A DNA stretch of 64,000 nucleotides from Dyella choica (GCF_003977665.1 NZ_RYYV01000007.1:1-64000), one strand, 5' to 3'. Positions 25,446-36,700 are shown, counted from the first letter of the stretch. Notes: generated from the letters alone by a model not told the origin. Made by a program: numbers and translations.

Positions 25446-25792
25446 TGACAAATCGCGCCAAGCCTTGTTTTCAAGGGTCATACGCGCTTCATAGCCCAAG
25501 CGCATGCTTGAACGGTACCGGGCGGCGACAGGACGAAGCTCGCCGGCGCCGGTGCGTAAAAAGCGATCACAGCACTACAAGTGGGACGGGTCGAGCGCCG
25601 GCATGCGCGCTGATGGGATGGTCCGCGCTTCCATCATTTTCCCCGGAACGCGCGGCAGGGTGGCAACAGCCATCCCACCGTCCGCTCCTCGGAACTGCAA
25701 AGCACGCTCCAGCAGCTCGAATGCCGACGCAACGAGGTGATTTCAGGACGGGCGCAGCACGGCGCCCATGGTCTTCTTACGAGAGGTCTTCC
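25446..25792 (+). repeat. Duplicated long leader, copy 1 (upstream of first YVTN gene)
   Basis: This 347-base non-coding region is a diverged copy of 26906-27247. Best-kept parts are gacaaatcgcgcca at the start, the block gcgcttcatagccc leading into the hairpin caagcgcatgcttg (25497-25510), tacaagtgggac, gagcgccggca, and the end cgcccatggtcttctta with its ribosome site. Conservation outside a coding frame suggests a promoter plus a structured 5' leader kept under selection. Confidence 0.75.
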
Positions 25793-26797
25793 ATGTCGAC
25801 GAAACAATCCAAGAGCTTCGCGGGTCTCGCCCGCCGCACGCTTCCCTTGCTGATGGCGTTGGTGCTGCTGCCTGCCGCGGCCCATGCAAGTACTGCCAGC
25901 ATGACCAACTCAAACGCCTACGTGGCGAATGAAAATGACAATACGGTCTCCGTGATCAACACCGCCACCAACACCGTAACCGCCACGGTGCCGGTAGGGA
26001 CCAGCCCCGCGGGCATCGCGGTCAGCCCCAATGGCGCGATGGTCTATGTGGCCAACCTCAGTTCCAACAACGTCTCCGTGATCAACGCGGCCACCAACGC
26101 TGTTGCGGCCACGGTTCCCGTGGGGAGCAGCCCCACGGCCGCCGTGGTCAGCCCCAATGGCGCGGATGTGTATGTGGCCAATGTCAACGCGAACAACGTC
26201 TCCGTGATCGACACGGCCAGCAACGCTGTGATCGCGACTGTGCCGGTGGGGAATGGCCCCAGTGGCGTGGCGGTCAGCCCCGACGGTGCTCATGTGTATG
26301 TGGCCAATGCCAATGCGAACAGCATTTCGGTGATCAGCACGGCCACCCATGCCGTAACCGCCACAGTGACGGTTGGAGCCAATCCGACCAGCGTAGCCGC
26401 CGATCCCTTTTGCAACCTCGTTTATGTGGCCAACACCGGTGACAACACCGTCTCCGTGATCAACACCGCGACCAATAGCGTGGTCCAGACGACGACGGTG
26501 GGGAAAGGCCCCGCTGCCGTAGCGATCAGCCCGATAGGCGCACCTGGCTATGCGGCCAATTCCGTCGACAATACGGTGTCCGTGATCAACCCGTTCAACG
26601 GAAGCGTGATCGATGCGGTGCCGGTGGGAGCTGCTCCTGATGCAGTCGCGATCAGCGGCAGCACCCTGGGGGTGTATGTGGCTAACGCGAATGACAACAC
26701 CGTTTCCGTGATCAATCCCTTCACCGACAAAGTGATCGCCACGGTGACCGTGGGCTCGGTTCCCGCTGCGGTGGCAACCCAGCCGGTTCAGTTCTAA
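25793..26797 (+). CDS. Secreted seven-bladed YVTN beta-propeller protein 1
   Basis: A 334-residue exported protein. The signal peptide ends near AAAHA (residue 32). From about residue 42 there are seven 42-residue repeats of the form VYVANxxDNTVSVIxxATxxVxATVPVG, matching the seven blades of a YVTN propeller. The last blade ends the protein, so the propeller is the whole mature domain. Propellers of this type are found in cell-surface and secreted proteins and may bind ligands or act as adhesins; no catalytic residues are visible. The ATG at 25793 follows gagaggtc. It is a tandem paralogue of the gene at 27248, with a duplicated leader. Confidence 0.88.
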   Translation: MSTKQSKSFAGLARRTLPLLMALVLLPAAAHASTASMTNSNAYVANENDNTVSVINTATNTVTATVPVGTSPAGIAVSPNGAMVYVANLSSNNVSVINAATNAVAATVPVGSSPTAAVVSPNGADVYVANVNANNVSVIDTASNAVIATVPVGNGPSGVAVSPDGAHVYVANANANSISVISTATHAVTATVTVGANPTSVAADPFCNLVYVANTGDNTVSVINTATNSVVQTTTVGKGPAAVAISPIGAPGYAANSVDNTVSVINPFNGSVIDAVPVGAAPDAVAISGSTLGVYVANANDNTVSVINPFTDKVIATVTVGSVPAAVATQPVQF

Positions 26798-26843
26798 TGC
26801 TGGATCTCGGCGCAGCAGTGCTCGCCTGAGGAAATCAAAGCAG

Positions 26844-26876
26844 ACGGCCATCTCTCGCGGGGTGGCCGTTTGTTTG
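26844..26876 (+). terminator. Terminator after the first YVTN gene
   Basis: A 7-bp stem acggcca/tggccgt is followed by a T-rich tail (ttgtttgtg). It lies 47 bases past the stop codon and just before the second leader copy. Confidence 0.65.
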
Positions 26877-26905
26877 TGCGTCCAATACCGCTCATGAAGA
26901 AAACA

Positions 26906-27247
26906 TGACAAATCGCGCCAGGCGCGGTTTTTTTGGGTCACAAGCGCTTCATGGCTCAAGCGCATGCTTGCGCGGTGCCGTGTTGCGCCAGGACGTAGTG
27001 CGCGGGCGCGGCACTTTGAGCAGCTACAGCATTACAAGTGGGACATTTGAGCGCCGGCACGCACGCTGAAGAGATGTATCGCGCTCTCGTCATCGGCTCG
27101 GGCAACACAGGCGGGTGGCACGAGGCCTCCCATCGCTCGATCCAGGGACCGCCAAGCATCTCCAGGGGGTTCGCATACCGGCGCAACGGGATGGTTTCAT
27201 GCCGGGCGTAGCGTGACGCCCATGATCTTCTTACCTGAGGTAATTCC
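26906..27247 (+). repeat. Duplicated long leader, copy 2 (upstream of second YVTN gene)
   Basis: This copy aligns with 25446-25792 from tgacaaatcgcgcca to the start codon. The hairpin caagcgcatgcttg is preserved exactly at 26957-26970, as are gcgcttcat and ttacaagtgggac. It ends cgcccatgatcttctta followed by the site ctgaggtaattcc. Confidence 0.75.
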
Positions 27248-28273
27248 ATGTCGACTCAACAGTTCGAGACGCGCCCGATGGGGCGCCGGCGGCTTGCGGA
27301 TGCGGCCCGCTGCATGCTTGCTTTGCTGATCGCAGGCGCGGCACTGCCTGCCTCGGCTCATCACATCCACCATAACAACCATGTCTATGTGGCCAATCTG
27401 AACGACAACACCGTGTCCGTGATCGATCAGGCCACCCAGGCCGTGACCGCTACGGTACCGGTGGGGACCAGTCCGTCGGGCCTGGCGGTAAGCCCCAATG
27501 GCGCTACCGTGTATGTAGCCAATTCCAGTTCCAACAGCGTCTCCGTGATCGATGCGGCCAGCAACACGGTGACCGCCACGGTGCCGGTGGGAAGCAGTCC
27601 CGTGTCCGCCGTGGTTTCTCCCAATGGCGCCGACGTGTACGTGGCCAATGCGAATGCCAACAGCGTCTCCGTGATCGACACGACCAGCAACACCGTCATC
27701 GCCACCGTGCCGGTAGGGAACAGCCCCAATGGCGTAGCGGTCACCCCCGATGGCAAGCTGGTGTATGTGGCCGACACCAATGACAACTCCATCGCCGTGA
27801 TCGACACCTCCACCCACACCGTGACCGCCACCGTGCTGGTCGGAACCGGTCCGGTAAGCGTAGCGGTAGGTCACCTCGGCTCGCGTGTCTATGTGGCCAA
27901 TGTAGGATCCAATTCCGTTTCGGTGATCGACAGGGCTACCCATAGCGTGATCGACACGGTAACGGCAGGGAGCGGTGCCAGTGCCGTAGCGGTCAGCCCG
28001 TTCGGCGCGCATTTGTACGTAGCCAATTTCGGCGACAACTCCGTCTCCGTGATCCGCGCGTTCAAGCCTGTCGTAACCGGCACTGTAGCAACGGGCGCTG
28101 CTCCTGATGCGCTAGCGCTCGACCGCGATGGCGATCGTCTGTTCGTGGCCAATGCCGACGCCAACACCGTTTCCGTGATCAATCCCGAGACCCGCAAAGT
28201 GGTTGCCACGGTGAACGTGGGCAACGTTCCCGCGGCAGTGGCAACTCAGCCCACCGAACTGTCCGGATGGTGA
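27248..28273 (+). CDS. Secreted seven-bladed YVTN beta-propeller protein 2
   Basis: A 341-residue exported protein, paralogous to the one at 25793. The signal peptide ends near PASA (residue 37) and is followed by a short histidine-rich stretch (HHIHHNNH) that could bind metal. Seven 42-residue YVTN blades run from about residue 46 to the end. Blades 1-3 are nearly the same as those of the neighbour, whereas blades 5-7 have diverged (GSNSVSVIDRATHSV, LYVANFGDNSVSVIRAF). The gene ends at a bidirectional terminator shared with the PstS-like gene. Confidence 0.88.
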   Translation: MSTQQFETRPMGRRRLADAARCMLALLIAGAALPASAHHIHHNNHVYVANLNDNTVSVIDQATQAVTATVPVGTSPSGLAVSPNGATVYVANSSSNSVSVIDAASNTVTATVPVGSSPVSAVVSPNGADVYVANANANSVSVIDTTSNTVIATVPVGNSPNGVAVTPDGKLVYVADTNDNSIAVIDTSTHTVTATVLVGTGPVSVAVGHLGSRVYVANVGSNSVSVIDRATHSVIDTVTAGSGASAVAVSPFGAHLYVANFGDNSVSVIRAFKPVVTGTVATGAAPDALALDRDGDRLFVANADANTVSVINPETRKVVATVNVGNVPAAVATQPTELSGW

Positions 28274-28315
28274 TCAGCGGATGACCTTGGCGGCGCTTGC
28301 CGCCGCGCAAACAAA

Positions 28316-28346
28316 AGGGGATGCGCGCGCGCATCCCCTCTTTTTT
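28316..28346. terminator. Bidirectional terminator
   Basis: A long perfect stem aggggatgcgc/gcgcatcccct with a run of A on its left and six T on its right. It serves both the YVTN gene (plus) and the PstS-like gene (minus), which converge here. Confidence 0.92.
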
Positions 28347-28376
28347 CAGCTTCTTGCAGCGTGGAACGTAGAACTA

Positions 28377-29792
28377 TTACAGCCCGTAGCAGCCGCTGAC
28401 CTGGCTGGAGGTGAACGAATTGGAGCCGAGGCCAATGAACTGCAGGCCGCCAACGGCCGTCACATGGCTGGTAATGGCCGAGTTGTACGGAGAGGTCACC
28501 AGACCTTGCGTGGTGGCCTGGTCCGAGCCGTTGCCCGTGCTGTTACCGAGGAAGTACGAGACGGCCACGATCGGATAGCTGCCCACCGGCACGATGCTGC
28601 CCAGGGTGGAGCTGGGAGCGGCGTACTTGTTCGGCCTCACGATAGCGATGCACTGCGTGGTGGGCGCAGGCGAGATGGCCGTGAGCGCTGGCGTACCGTT
28701 CGTGTTGTTGGTGCTGCTGATCACCTGGTTGAAGGCGATGGAGGAACCGGTGATGGACGAAACGCTGAAGTTGCTGACCGGGCTCTTACCGTTTACAGAG
28801 CCGAACTGCAGGCCGGGGTTGGTGGCCTGGGCGTTGGCCAGTTCCACATAGCCGATGCTGCTGGCCGTAGAACCAATGGCAGCGGCTACGCCCGCGTTAC
28901 CGCTGGAGCCGGTCCAGCCGGAGGGAGCCGTGGTGAAGAAGTTGGAGGTTACTGCCGGGGAAGCGCCGACGAAAGCCTGGTTGGCTTCAAACGGACCACC
29001 GCTCAAACCGGCGGCAGCGCAGACAGCCGACAAGTGGTTACTGAAGCTGAAGCTCGTGCCGCTGCCATCCTTGCGGTACTGCACGTTGATCGCCGAGGAA
29101 GGAATCGTGACGCCGGCGGTGAGGGTGAACGCGTTGGCTAGCCGGGAATCACTCCAGTTGGTGATCTGGCCGGAGAAGATCTGGCAAACCTGCAGGTCGC
29201 TGAAGTTCACTTCCGAAGAAGTCACCTGGGCGCCGGTGCTGTCCGTCAGGTTGAAGGCGATCGCCACCGCACCCACCACCACCGGGAACTGCACGGGGAG
29301 GCTACCGCCATGATTGCCGGTGTAGTTGCTGAAATCCGCTTGGCTCAGCGGTGCATCCGCAGCGGCGAAGTTCGGCTGGGTCAGGTCGGTGCGGCTGACA
29401 ACCGGCGCGCCAAAGCCATGCAGCACAGGGCTGGTGCCGCTGGTCGGGCAGACATCCTGCACGCTGTTGTTGGTAATCCCGGCAAGTATGTTCTTACCCG
29501 AGCCGCTGCCGGTCAGGCAGTAGGAGGAAGTGGTGCCGTTGGTCGAATCATACACACCGAGCAGCGAACCCGAAGCGATGGCGCCGACATAGGAGGGCGG
29601 GTTGGTTACCGAAGCGTCGGTCAGTTGCGGGGTCGACGGGTTAGCGGCAGCGCTGCCGACATAGAGGAGCGACGGCAGCGTCGCACCACCACCCACTTGC
29701 GTGCCGGCATGCGACACGCCAGCCATCACCAATGCCAGAGCACCAGCGATCAGCTTGGTGCGGGTGTTTAACCGATTCAGTCCATTACTCAT
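28377..29792 (-). CDS. PstS-like phosphate-binding periplasmic protein
   Basis: A 471-residue exported protein of the PstS-type periplasmic-binding superfamily. After the signal peptide (ending near GVSHA) comes VGGGATLPSLLYVG, the usual GAGATFP-like N-terminus. Ligand-loop pieces follow: VVVGAVAIAFNLTD, QIFSGQITNWSD, YRKDGSGTSFSFSNHLSAV and IGYVELANAQATNPGL. It is longer than canonical PstS (about 320) and no pstCAB follows, so it more likely senses or captures phosphate on its own. It lies at the distal end of the two-partner-secretion locus. The ATG at 29792 follows ggggaacacc; the ATG at 29804 is an alternative. Confidence 0.8.
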   Translation of the reverse strand: MSNGLNRLNTRTKLIAGALALVMAGVSHAGTQVGGGATLPSLLYVGSAAANPSTPQLTDASVTNPPSYVGAIASGSLLGVYDSTNGTTSSYCLTGSGSGKNILAGITNNSVQDVCPTSGTSPVLHGFGAPVVSRTDLTQPNFAAADAPLSQADFSNYTGNHGGSLPVQFPVVVGAVAIAFNLTDSTGAQVTSSEVNFSDLQVCQIFSGQITNWSDSRLANAFTLTAGVTIPSSAINVQYRKDGSGTSFSFSNHLSAVCAAAGLSGGPFEANQAFVGASPAVTSNFFTTAPSGWTGSSGNAGVAAAIGSTASSIGYVELANAQATNPGLQFGSVNGKSPVSNFSVSSITGSSIAFNQVISSTNNTNGTPALTAISPAPTTQCIAIVRPNKYAAPSSTLGSIVPVGSYPIVAVSYFLGNSTGNGSDQATTQGLVTSPYNSAITSHVTAVGGLQFIGLGSNSFTSSQVSGCYGL

Positions 29793-29804
29793 GGTGTTCC
29801 CCAT

Positions 29805-30195
29805 AGCGCTTAGACCCCCGGAATTGGAGGCCATGGCTTTTTACGCTTGCGCAATGACGGGGCCATTAAGCAATGGTGTCGATGAATATGCCAACAAAAT
29901 TACAATATGGACGTATGGCATTAATATTTAATGTCATATTTTTCAAGCCGAAATCGGCTGTGAAGCAACGCACATTCCATGCAATCCAAGATTTTTTCAT
30001 CACCATTTTTCACGTTTTATGGTCATGTGGATTTCTATACTCACTCGGGGATTATGTACTCGCCACCATCGGCATGCACGTCGCTGGCAAATGCCATGAA
30101 TAAGCCGGCATCGTTCCTTGGAGCGCCAAAAGCTAAGGGGCAAAAGCGCCGCGGTCAGCTACGTTTTTGTCCCCTGGCATGAAATCGAATGATAT
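29805..30195. other. AT-rich intergenic region upstream of the PstS-like gene
   Basis: About 390 bases without a supportable gene. The part from 29870 to 30110 is markedly richer in A and T than the rest of the window. It contains the imperfect palindrome and promoter-like boxes at 29915-29946 and a small hairpin agccga-aa-tcggct at 29947-29960. Confidence 0.5.
29915..29946 (-). promoter_or_regulatory. Putative promoter and operator of the PstS-like gene
   Basis: Read on the minus strand, TTGAAA (29946-29941) and TAATGC (29923-29918) are 17 bases apart. An imperfect palindrome atggcattaa-tat-ttaatgtcat (29915-29937) overlaps the -10 box, suggesting repressor control. The predicted leader is about 120 bases. 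Confidence 0.4.
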
Positions 30196-30603
30196 TCACC
30201 GGCACGTACAAGGCGATAACTCATAAGGCAGACCGTATTCGTGCAACAAGGAATACACTTCCTTGTCCAGGTCCGACATGCGTGCAAGTGCAGCGATTTC
30301 TTCCGAAGACAGTTCCATCAATGCGCAGCGGATCGCGCTGCGATGCCCTTCCATGCACCAGGCGTTCAGAATCTTCATCAGCTCGGCAAGCATGACGCCT
30401 TTCACTTTGTCCGTGGCATCACCGATACGCTTGAGCTGCTTTTCCAGCGAATAGGTAAGCCGCTGGCTGAAAGCGCGCTCCGCCACTTCCAGCAATGCTT
30501 GCAATTGCGCGCGCGTGCAGGCCCTCAACAAGGATTCGGCCATGCCGTATTGACGCAAATTGGAAAGCTGGATCAGTGTTTCGACTAGCGCACCCTGATT
30601 CAC
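30196..30603 (-). CDS. Small helical protein of unknown function at the TPS locus
   Basis: A 135-residue, soluble, largely helical protein. I do not recognise a family. It has no signal peptide and ends with a cysteine pair (LSPCTCR). Visible features are a leucine-rich N-terminus (ALVETLIQLSNLRQYGMAES) and a helical C-terminal half (LMELSSEEIAALARMSDLDK). The GTG at 30603 is chosen because gagg lies ten bases upstream and because the exoprotein terminator at 30641-30669 lies just before it; an ATG farther up would translate that terminator. It sits between the giant TpsA gene and the PstS-like gene and is co-oriented with both. Confidence 0.6.
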   Translation of the reverse strand: MNQGALVETLIQLSNLRQYGMAESLLRACTRAQLQALLEVAERAFSQRLTYSLEKQLKRIGDATDKVKGVMLAELMKILNAWCMEGHRSAIRCALMELSSEEIAALARMSDLDKEVYSLLHEYGLPYELSPCTCR

Positions 30604-30640
30604 TGTGATTCGCCTCAATCCCTTGTCATGGATTCCGTTG

Positions 30641-30669
30641 AAAAAAAACCCGCCCCGTCCCTGGGACGG
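30641..30669 (-). terminator. Terminator of the giant exoprotein gene
   Basis: On the minus strand the stem CCGTCC/GGACGG is followed by GGCGGG and eight T. It lies about 105 bases past the stop codon at 30775. A second hairpin (gccggcg/cgccggc, 30712-30732) stands between. Confidence 0.7.
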
Positions 30670-30774
30670 ATTCCGCAAGGAGGATGTCCGATTCATGTTG
30701 TGGGCCTTGAGGCCGGCGCTGGACCCGCCGGCTTTGCTGTTTGTCCCAGCTCCGTGCTGGTTATCGGTATGTCG

Positions 30775-33700
30775 TCATTCGCTCAGTTGCCTGCGTTCGG
30801 CGTCAGTCAATGATTTTTTGCGCGCATCGCTGAGCGGCCCGGCGCCCAGCACTTGCACAGGGCTGTTCGGATCGTAACCACTGCCGCCACCCTGAATACT
30901 GGTGCTGCCGTCGCCGAATCCGAGCACCTGGACCGAGATGATCGACGGTTGTTTGCCGAGCGCATCGTTCTGCTGTTGCTTGGCCATATCCTGCGCCACC
31001 TTGCTGACCGCGCCCGCTGCAGCACCCGCCGCGGTGAGTGCGCCGACGTTCACCGTTTGCGCCACCGGCACGCCGATCTTCTGGCCCTGCACCTGGATGT
31101 TGTCGGCGTTCAAGACTTGCGCTGCGGCCACCACTAGGTTGCCGGAGACGCGAATGCCGGCGTCGCCCGCATCCACTGTGCCGCGCGGCGCAATCAGGTA
31201 AACGTTGCCTCTTGGCGCACCAGGTATCGTCTGCAAGGTGGCGATCCCGGCACCAGTGACCTCGCCCTTGGCATCGAGCAAGCAGAAGGCGTTCAGATCG
31301 CACAAATAGCTGGGCGGAGGGATCGCCGCCACGGTTTTCGCGCCCTGGCCCGCGTTGATGTCGCCGTTGGAACTGAAGATCACCATATTGCCGCCCTGCT
31401 CGGTGAAGATGCGGCTTTGCGCCAGCAGCAGGCTGCGGTCGGTGAAGATATCCACGTCACCCTGTTCCAGGGTGAGTACGCCTTGGCTGTTGGGACCGGC
31501 GACGACCTGACCGAGGTTGTTGGTGATCACGGGCGGCGCTTCCACGCTGCCGATCAGGGCCTGGCCGCCCGGACCCAGGATGCTGACATTGCCACCCTGC
31601 TGGGTCTGGATGGTGGAACTGCGGATATCCAGGTCGCCCGTATCGATGGTTCGGGCCTGGCCATTGATGCCGCCGGCACCGCTGCCGTTGTTGGTGTACC
31701 CCAGCGATGCAGGGAACAGGCTTTCGATCGCGGCGTAGCCACGTGCGTATTGGTTGTAGTACGGGCTGGATGGATTGTTGTAATCCGCACCCACCTGCCC
31801 TAGCAGCTTGAACAACTCCTGCTGCGCAAACAGTTGCTGCTTGTAGGCGGGCAATTGCTGGAAGGCGGCTTGCGCCTGCTGCGGTGTCAGCACCACGTTG
31901 AGCTGATCCTGCGCGAAGCCGGAATCGACCACCTGGCCATCCGCCTGCCGCTCCATGAAAGTGAGCAGATCCGGCAGCAGGCTGCCGAACCCGTCCACGC
32001 CATGGGGGCTGCTGAGATATCGGGCAAGGAAGCCGCTGGTGTTGATGCCCGGCCCTATACCGAACAGCACGCTGACGCTTGCGCCATCGTGCGGCAGATA
32101 GGGATTGAGCGTGTTGCCGATGGTTTCGATACCGGTCTGTTGATCGGCGGTGATAGCACTTGCGTTGAGGAGATCAGCCTGGCTGGTGAGCGGCCCAATG
32201 TTGCGGCCAGCCTCCACATCCAGCGTGCCAGCCCCGCCCAGCTCGATTACGGGTATGGGCTGGTAATACAAGTGGGAATCCAACACTACGGGATTGAACT
32301 GCGTATCGTAGATATCGTGGCCCGCGACGATGCGGGTGACATCCGACGCGTGCGTTTGCTGGCCGATAAAGGAGAGATTGACGATATCCCGCCCCGCCTG
32401 GATCAGCGCCGGCTTGTCCGGCTGGATCAGCATGGCATTCGCATAAATGCCGCCTGACTGCAGTGCCGTGCCATCGCTGATGCTGCCATTGAGCGCATAA
32501 ATGCGCACCGGAGTAACGTCGGAGTCATGCAGTCCGACCTGGTGTAACAATGGTTCGACATCTCCAAATGCGTTATTGGGAGAAGACGCACCGTCCAGGT
32601 AATGAAGCTGAGCTAGATTTGAGTAATCGACACTATTGGAACCTTGCGGCAGCAAGGGCGAGGGCAAAAGGGAGGGGTTCGCATCGATCAGGCCAAAGCC
32701 TTTTCCGGCAAGGCCAAGATCGTTGTTCTGCTGAGCGAATTGAACGGAATCAGCGGCAAGCAGGTTCAGATTGCCTGTAGCGGAGGGATACAGCCCGCCC
32801 GAAGTAAGGATATTGATCGTGCCGTTCAAGGCGCTGAAATCCAGCGTCGAAGGCAATACTCCAAGGTCGTAGCTGCTGCCAACGTCACCCACACCAAGCA
32901 CCTGGGTTTCCCCCGACAGGCTGCCCAGCGTCACATCGCCCGAGGCGGTCTTGGCATTGACCGCGGAGCGGACGCTGTAGCTTTGCGCGTCCGCCACGCC
33001 AAGCCAGCCAGGGAAGGCATAGGACGGGTCAAGAATGTCCGCGATATCCACGCCCTCGTGGGCTTGCACACTCCATTGCGCATCCTGCAAAGCCAGCAAG
33101 GTAGAGACTGGCGTGGTTTGAGGGCCGTTGCTGCCGCCAGGTAGCACGTAGGTGAAATCGGAACCGATCTGGCCGCCGGCCGATAAGCTGCCTGTACCCT
33201 TGGCGACGAAATAGCTGCCGCTGAGAATGTCGCCGCCCGCGCGCACCACAAGATTGCCGCTGCCCACGGTGGTGATGGCGGTGACTGCGGCATTGGCATA
33301 CCAGGTGGTGGGCAAGGAGACCGAGAGATCGCTGATGTTGCCGCCCGCCGTGACGGTGACATTACCGCCCGCGCTCATCACGCCTTGGTCGAAATTCGCA
33401 AAATTGATCGAGCTGCGAGTGGTGAACCCGACGCCTGAGCTGGGATTGGCGTTGACGACGTTGCCGGTTTCCAGCCACGGCCACCAGAACTGGCTGATCA
33501 ATGCGCCCGGCGTGCCGGTGAGGCTGCCGGTGCTGTCGTAAACCTGTTCGATGCTGTTGATGTTGCCGCCGGCGCTGAGCAGGAGATTGCCTGCGTTGAC
33601 GGGATTGACCGGATCGGTGACCAGCAAATCGGGGGTGGGACCCGCGATAGGCTGAGTGGGTATGACCACCTTCACCCCGGTGCCCGCCGTAGTGCCCGCG

Positions 33701-36700
33701 GCCGGCTCGCCCGCGGTATAGACCGTGGTGGGCGCGGTGGAGTCCTGCCAGTCGATGTCGCCTGCCGCCACGATCTCGATGGAACCGGTACCGGTGCGCA
33801 CCACGGTGGGGAAGACCAGCGTTTTGCCGTCGCCGCTGCTGGCGGTGTACTGCACCGCGAAATGCCCGTTGAGATTGACGTTGCCCGCGCTGGTGTCCGC
33901 TACAGCGGCAAGCGGGTTGGCACCGGCGAAACCGGCACCGGCCACGAGCTGGTAGCTGCTGCTCGATCCGCCCAGCAAGGTGGCCGAAGCCAGCGACGCC
34001 GGATTGCCCAGGCTTGGCATATTGGAGGGCGAGTTGTTCGCAGTCTGGGGTATGGTCGGTACTACACCTACGGGCGGGGCGGGCGCAAAGAAGAACTGCG
34101 AACCGCTGCCTTGTCCGGTAAGAATCGCATTGGCATTGCCCAGATTGTTGGCGACGTAGTTGTAGTAGTCGTTGAATCCCGTGGCAGCGGCACTTCCCGT
34201 GGCAGGAGTGCCGATATACGTGGCGTAATCCGCCGAATACTGCTGGTAATTGCCGGCCGCCTCCGACTGCAGGGGCGCCAACAAGGGCGATGGCGTCTGG
34301 ATCTGTGAAAGCGCAAGGTTGAAGTTGACGTCGGCCGTATTGGGGTTGAACGTGGAGGCGTCGTGCAAATAGTTGAAATAGGCGCTTACATAAGCGGCAT
34401 AGGTTGAGGAATCGCCGACCTGTGGCGCGGACAGGTTCAAGTTGTAGGGAAGAAAACCGGAGGCATTGCCTGCATCGAAGCACGAAGACCAGCTTGCACA
34501 GGGCGACGAGCCTGAGGATGTCGGGCCGGCCACCACGGTATTGATGTACAACGCGTAATCTTGGTAATACGCATGGGGTTGATTCTGCTGCGGCACAACT
34601 ATCGGCTGATAGAAAGCGAAACTTCCGATGTTCGTGGTATTTCCATTACCACCCGCCAAGGGTGATTGCGCATTGCCGTTCAGGTCCCAGAAATAGGCCG
34701 CGCCTCCGTTCCACAGATTGAACGAAGAGGGGCCTCCATTGTTGACTATCAGGTTGCCGCTTTGCAGAAACGCAATCGTGTTCTGGTACGCGGCCAGATC
34801 CTGACCATACATCGGATCCGTGGTGGCTCCTCCTGATGGCTGGATAACGGGCGGCACAAGCGTTGCCCCCGTGTTCTGCTGATAGAACCCATCGGTAAGG
34901 CTGGCCTGCACATTCACATTGTGCAGGGCAAGCACGCTCAGCACAGGCGCGGTGCCCGAAGCGGAGACCGTGGGATCGGCGCCATAGCGATACGCCAACT
35001 GGATCGTGCCATCGGTCGCCGTGACGCCGGCGCCCAGGTTCCAGTTGCTAAGCACCGAAATATCCCCGCCATTGACGCCGGCATCTGGATTGATCAGCTC
35101 GATGCCCGGACGCATCTGCAGGTGGGCGATGCCTGCGTAGCGATTACCAAAGCTGTAGCCGGGCTGTTCCACATAGCCCATCAAGGTCCCTGCGGTGCCA
35201 ACGTTGCCGCCGGCATAGCCGTAGAAATCCTGATGCGCTGCATTGACCGTCGTGGGTATGAAGTAGTCGTTGCCGAGATAGCTTTGCAACATCGCGGCCG
35301 TGGCGGGCGCAGCCAGTGTATTGCCTGCCTGGTCGTACCAGGTGCCCGGCATCAGTTGCGGTGTGCCGCCCGCGCCCGCGGTGTACCAGCCGGCGGGGTC
35401 GATCAGGCCATCGAAATGCTGTGACAGGTTGGTGATGTGGTCATCCGTGCTCCACACCGCATAGGGCACGAGCGTGACGCTTCTCGCACCGGTGATCGCG
35501 GCAGGATTGGCAAACGTAATCGGCACATCACCATTGGCCAGCAGAGGCGCGCGCAGGCTCACCGTGCCGCCCGCATCGGCGCTACCGCCGGAAACATTGA
35601 TCACGGCATTCGGCCCGAACACGATGCGGCCGGCGCTGCCGGGCTGCACGTTCTCGTAGCCGTAGCCGGTATTGAGCGAACCATCCGGCGTGCCGGTGGT
35701 GCCGATCTCAACGATGCCACCGAATTGCTCCGGCACGCTGCTGGTGGCCAGCAGGCTGCCGTTGACCGTGACGCCGTTGCGTCCGTAAAGCTGGATGGCG
35801 CCGGCAGCGGTGCCGGAGATGTTGACCGTGCCTTCGATATCCACCACGCCTGCGTTGGTGTTGACCGCGCCATTGCCTCCATTGGCGGTGAGGTACACAT
35901 CCTGCGCCATCAGGCTTTGCCCGGCGGAGAGCGACAGGTTGCCGGCACCGCTGGTGATGGAGATGCCGCCGGTGGCGCCTGCGCTGCGGGTCAACTGTGC
36001 CAACTGATCCAGATCCAGCGCGCCGCCGCTGCTTACACTGAAGTAGCCGCCCTGGTAACCGCTGGCAGCAGCGCCCTCAAAACTGCCGTTCAAGCTGGCC
36101 AGGTTGTTTGCGTTGATGGTGAGGCTGCCCGCCGTACCACCCAGCGGCGCACCAGCGAAGTTCACCACCGCGCCGCTGTCCACGCTCACCGAACCTTGTT
36201 TCGAGGTCAGCACGAGATTGCCACCGGGCGCATAGCTGGTGACGTCGTAGAAGGTTTTATTGACACCGGCGACATCGGCATTAGCGCCGCTGGCCAGGGT
36301 GAGATCACCACCGGTGGCGGTGAGCCGGAGCTGCCCGGCCAGCGCATCCACTTGGGTGCCCACACTGAGTGTGCTGCCGCTAAGTGCCAGCGAGCCGCCA
36401 AGATTGCTATCGCTCAGCGCAGTGCCGTTGGCGTGGTTGAGGGCGAAGCTGCCGGTGGTGGTAAGCGTGGTGTTCGCGCCACTGGTAGCCAGCAGGATCG
36501 GCGTGTTGAAGCTGACATTGGCCGCGCCGAAATCCATACCGCCGTTGCCGTGGCCGGTAATGCCCTGGTTTGCGTTGGCGGTGACGCTGGCGAAGCCCTG
36601 GATGACGCTGCTGCCCGCGGTGAAATCCAGTTCGTTCGCGTTGAGTATCCACTGGCCCGTGCCAGCCGAGGCCGTGGCAGTGCTGGTGCCGACAGCATTG

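Noticed and set aside
25793-28273. Tandem 126-base DNA repeats as a possible CRISPR or satellite
   Set aside because: The repeats are the 42-codon propeller blades of two coding genes; there are no spacers.
30706-30742. GC hairpin gccggcg/cgccggc downstream of tpsA as its terminator
   Set aside because: No T-run follows it on the minus strand; the hairpin at 30641-30669 with eight T is the better terminator.
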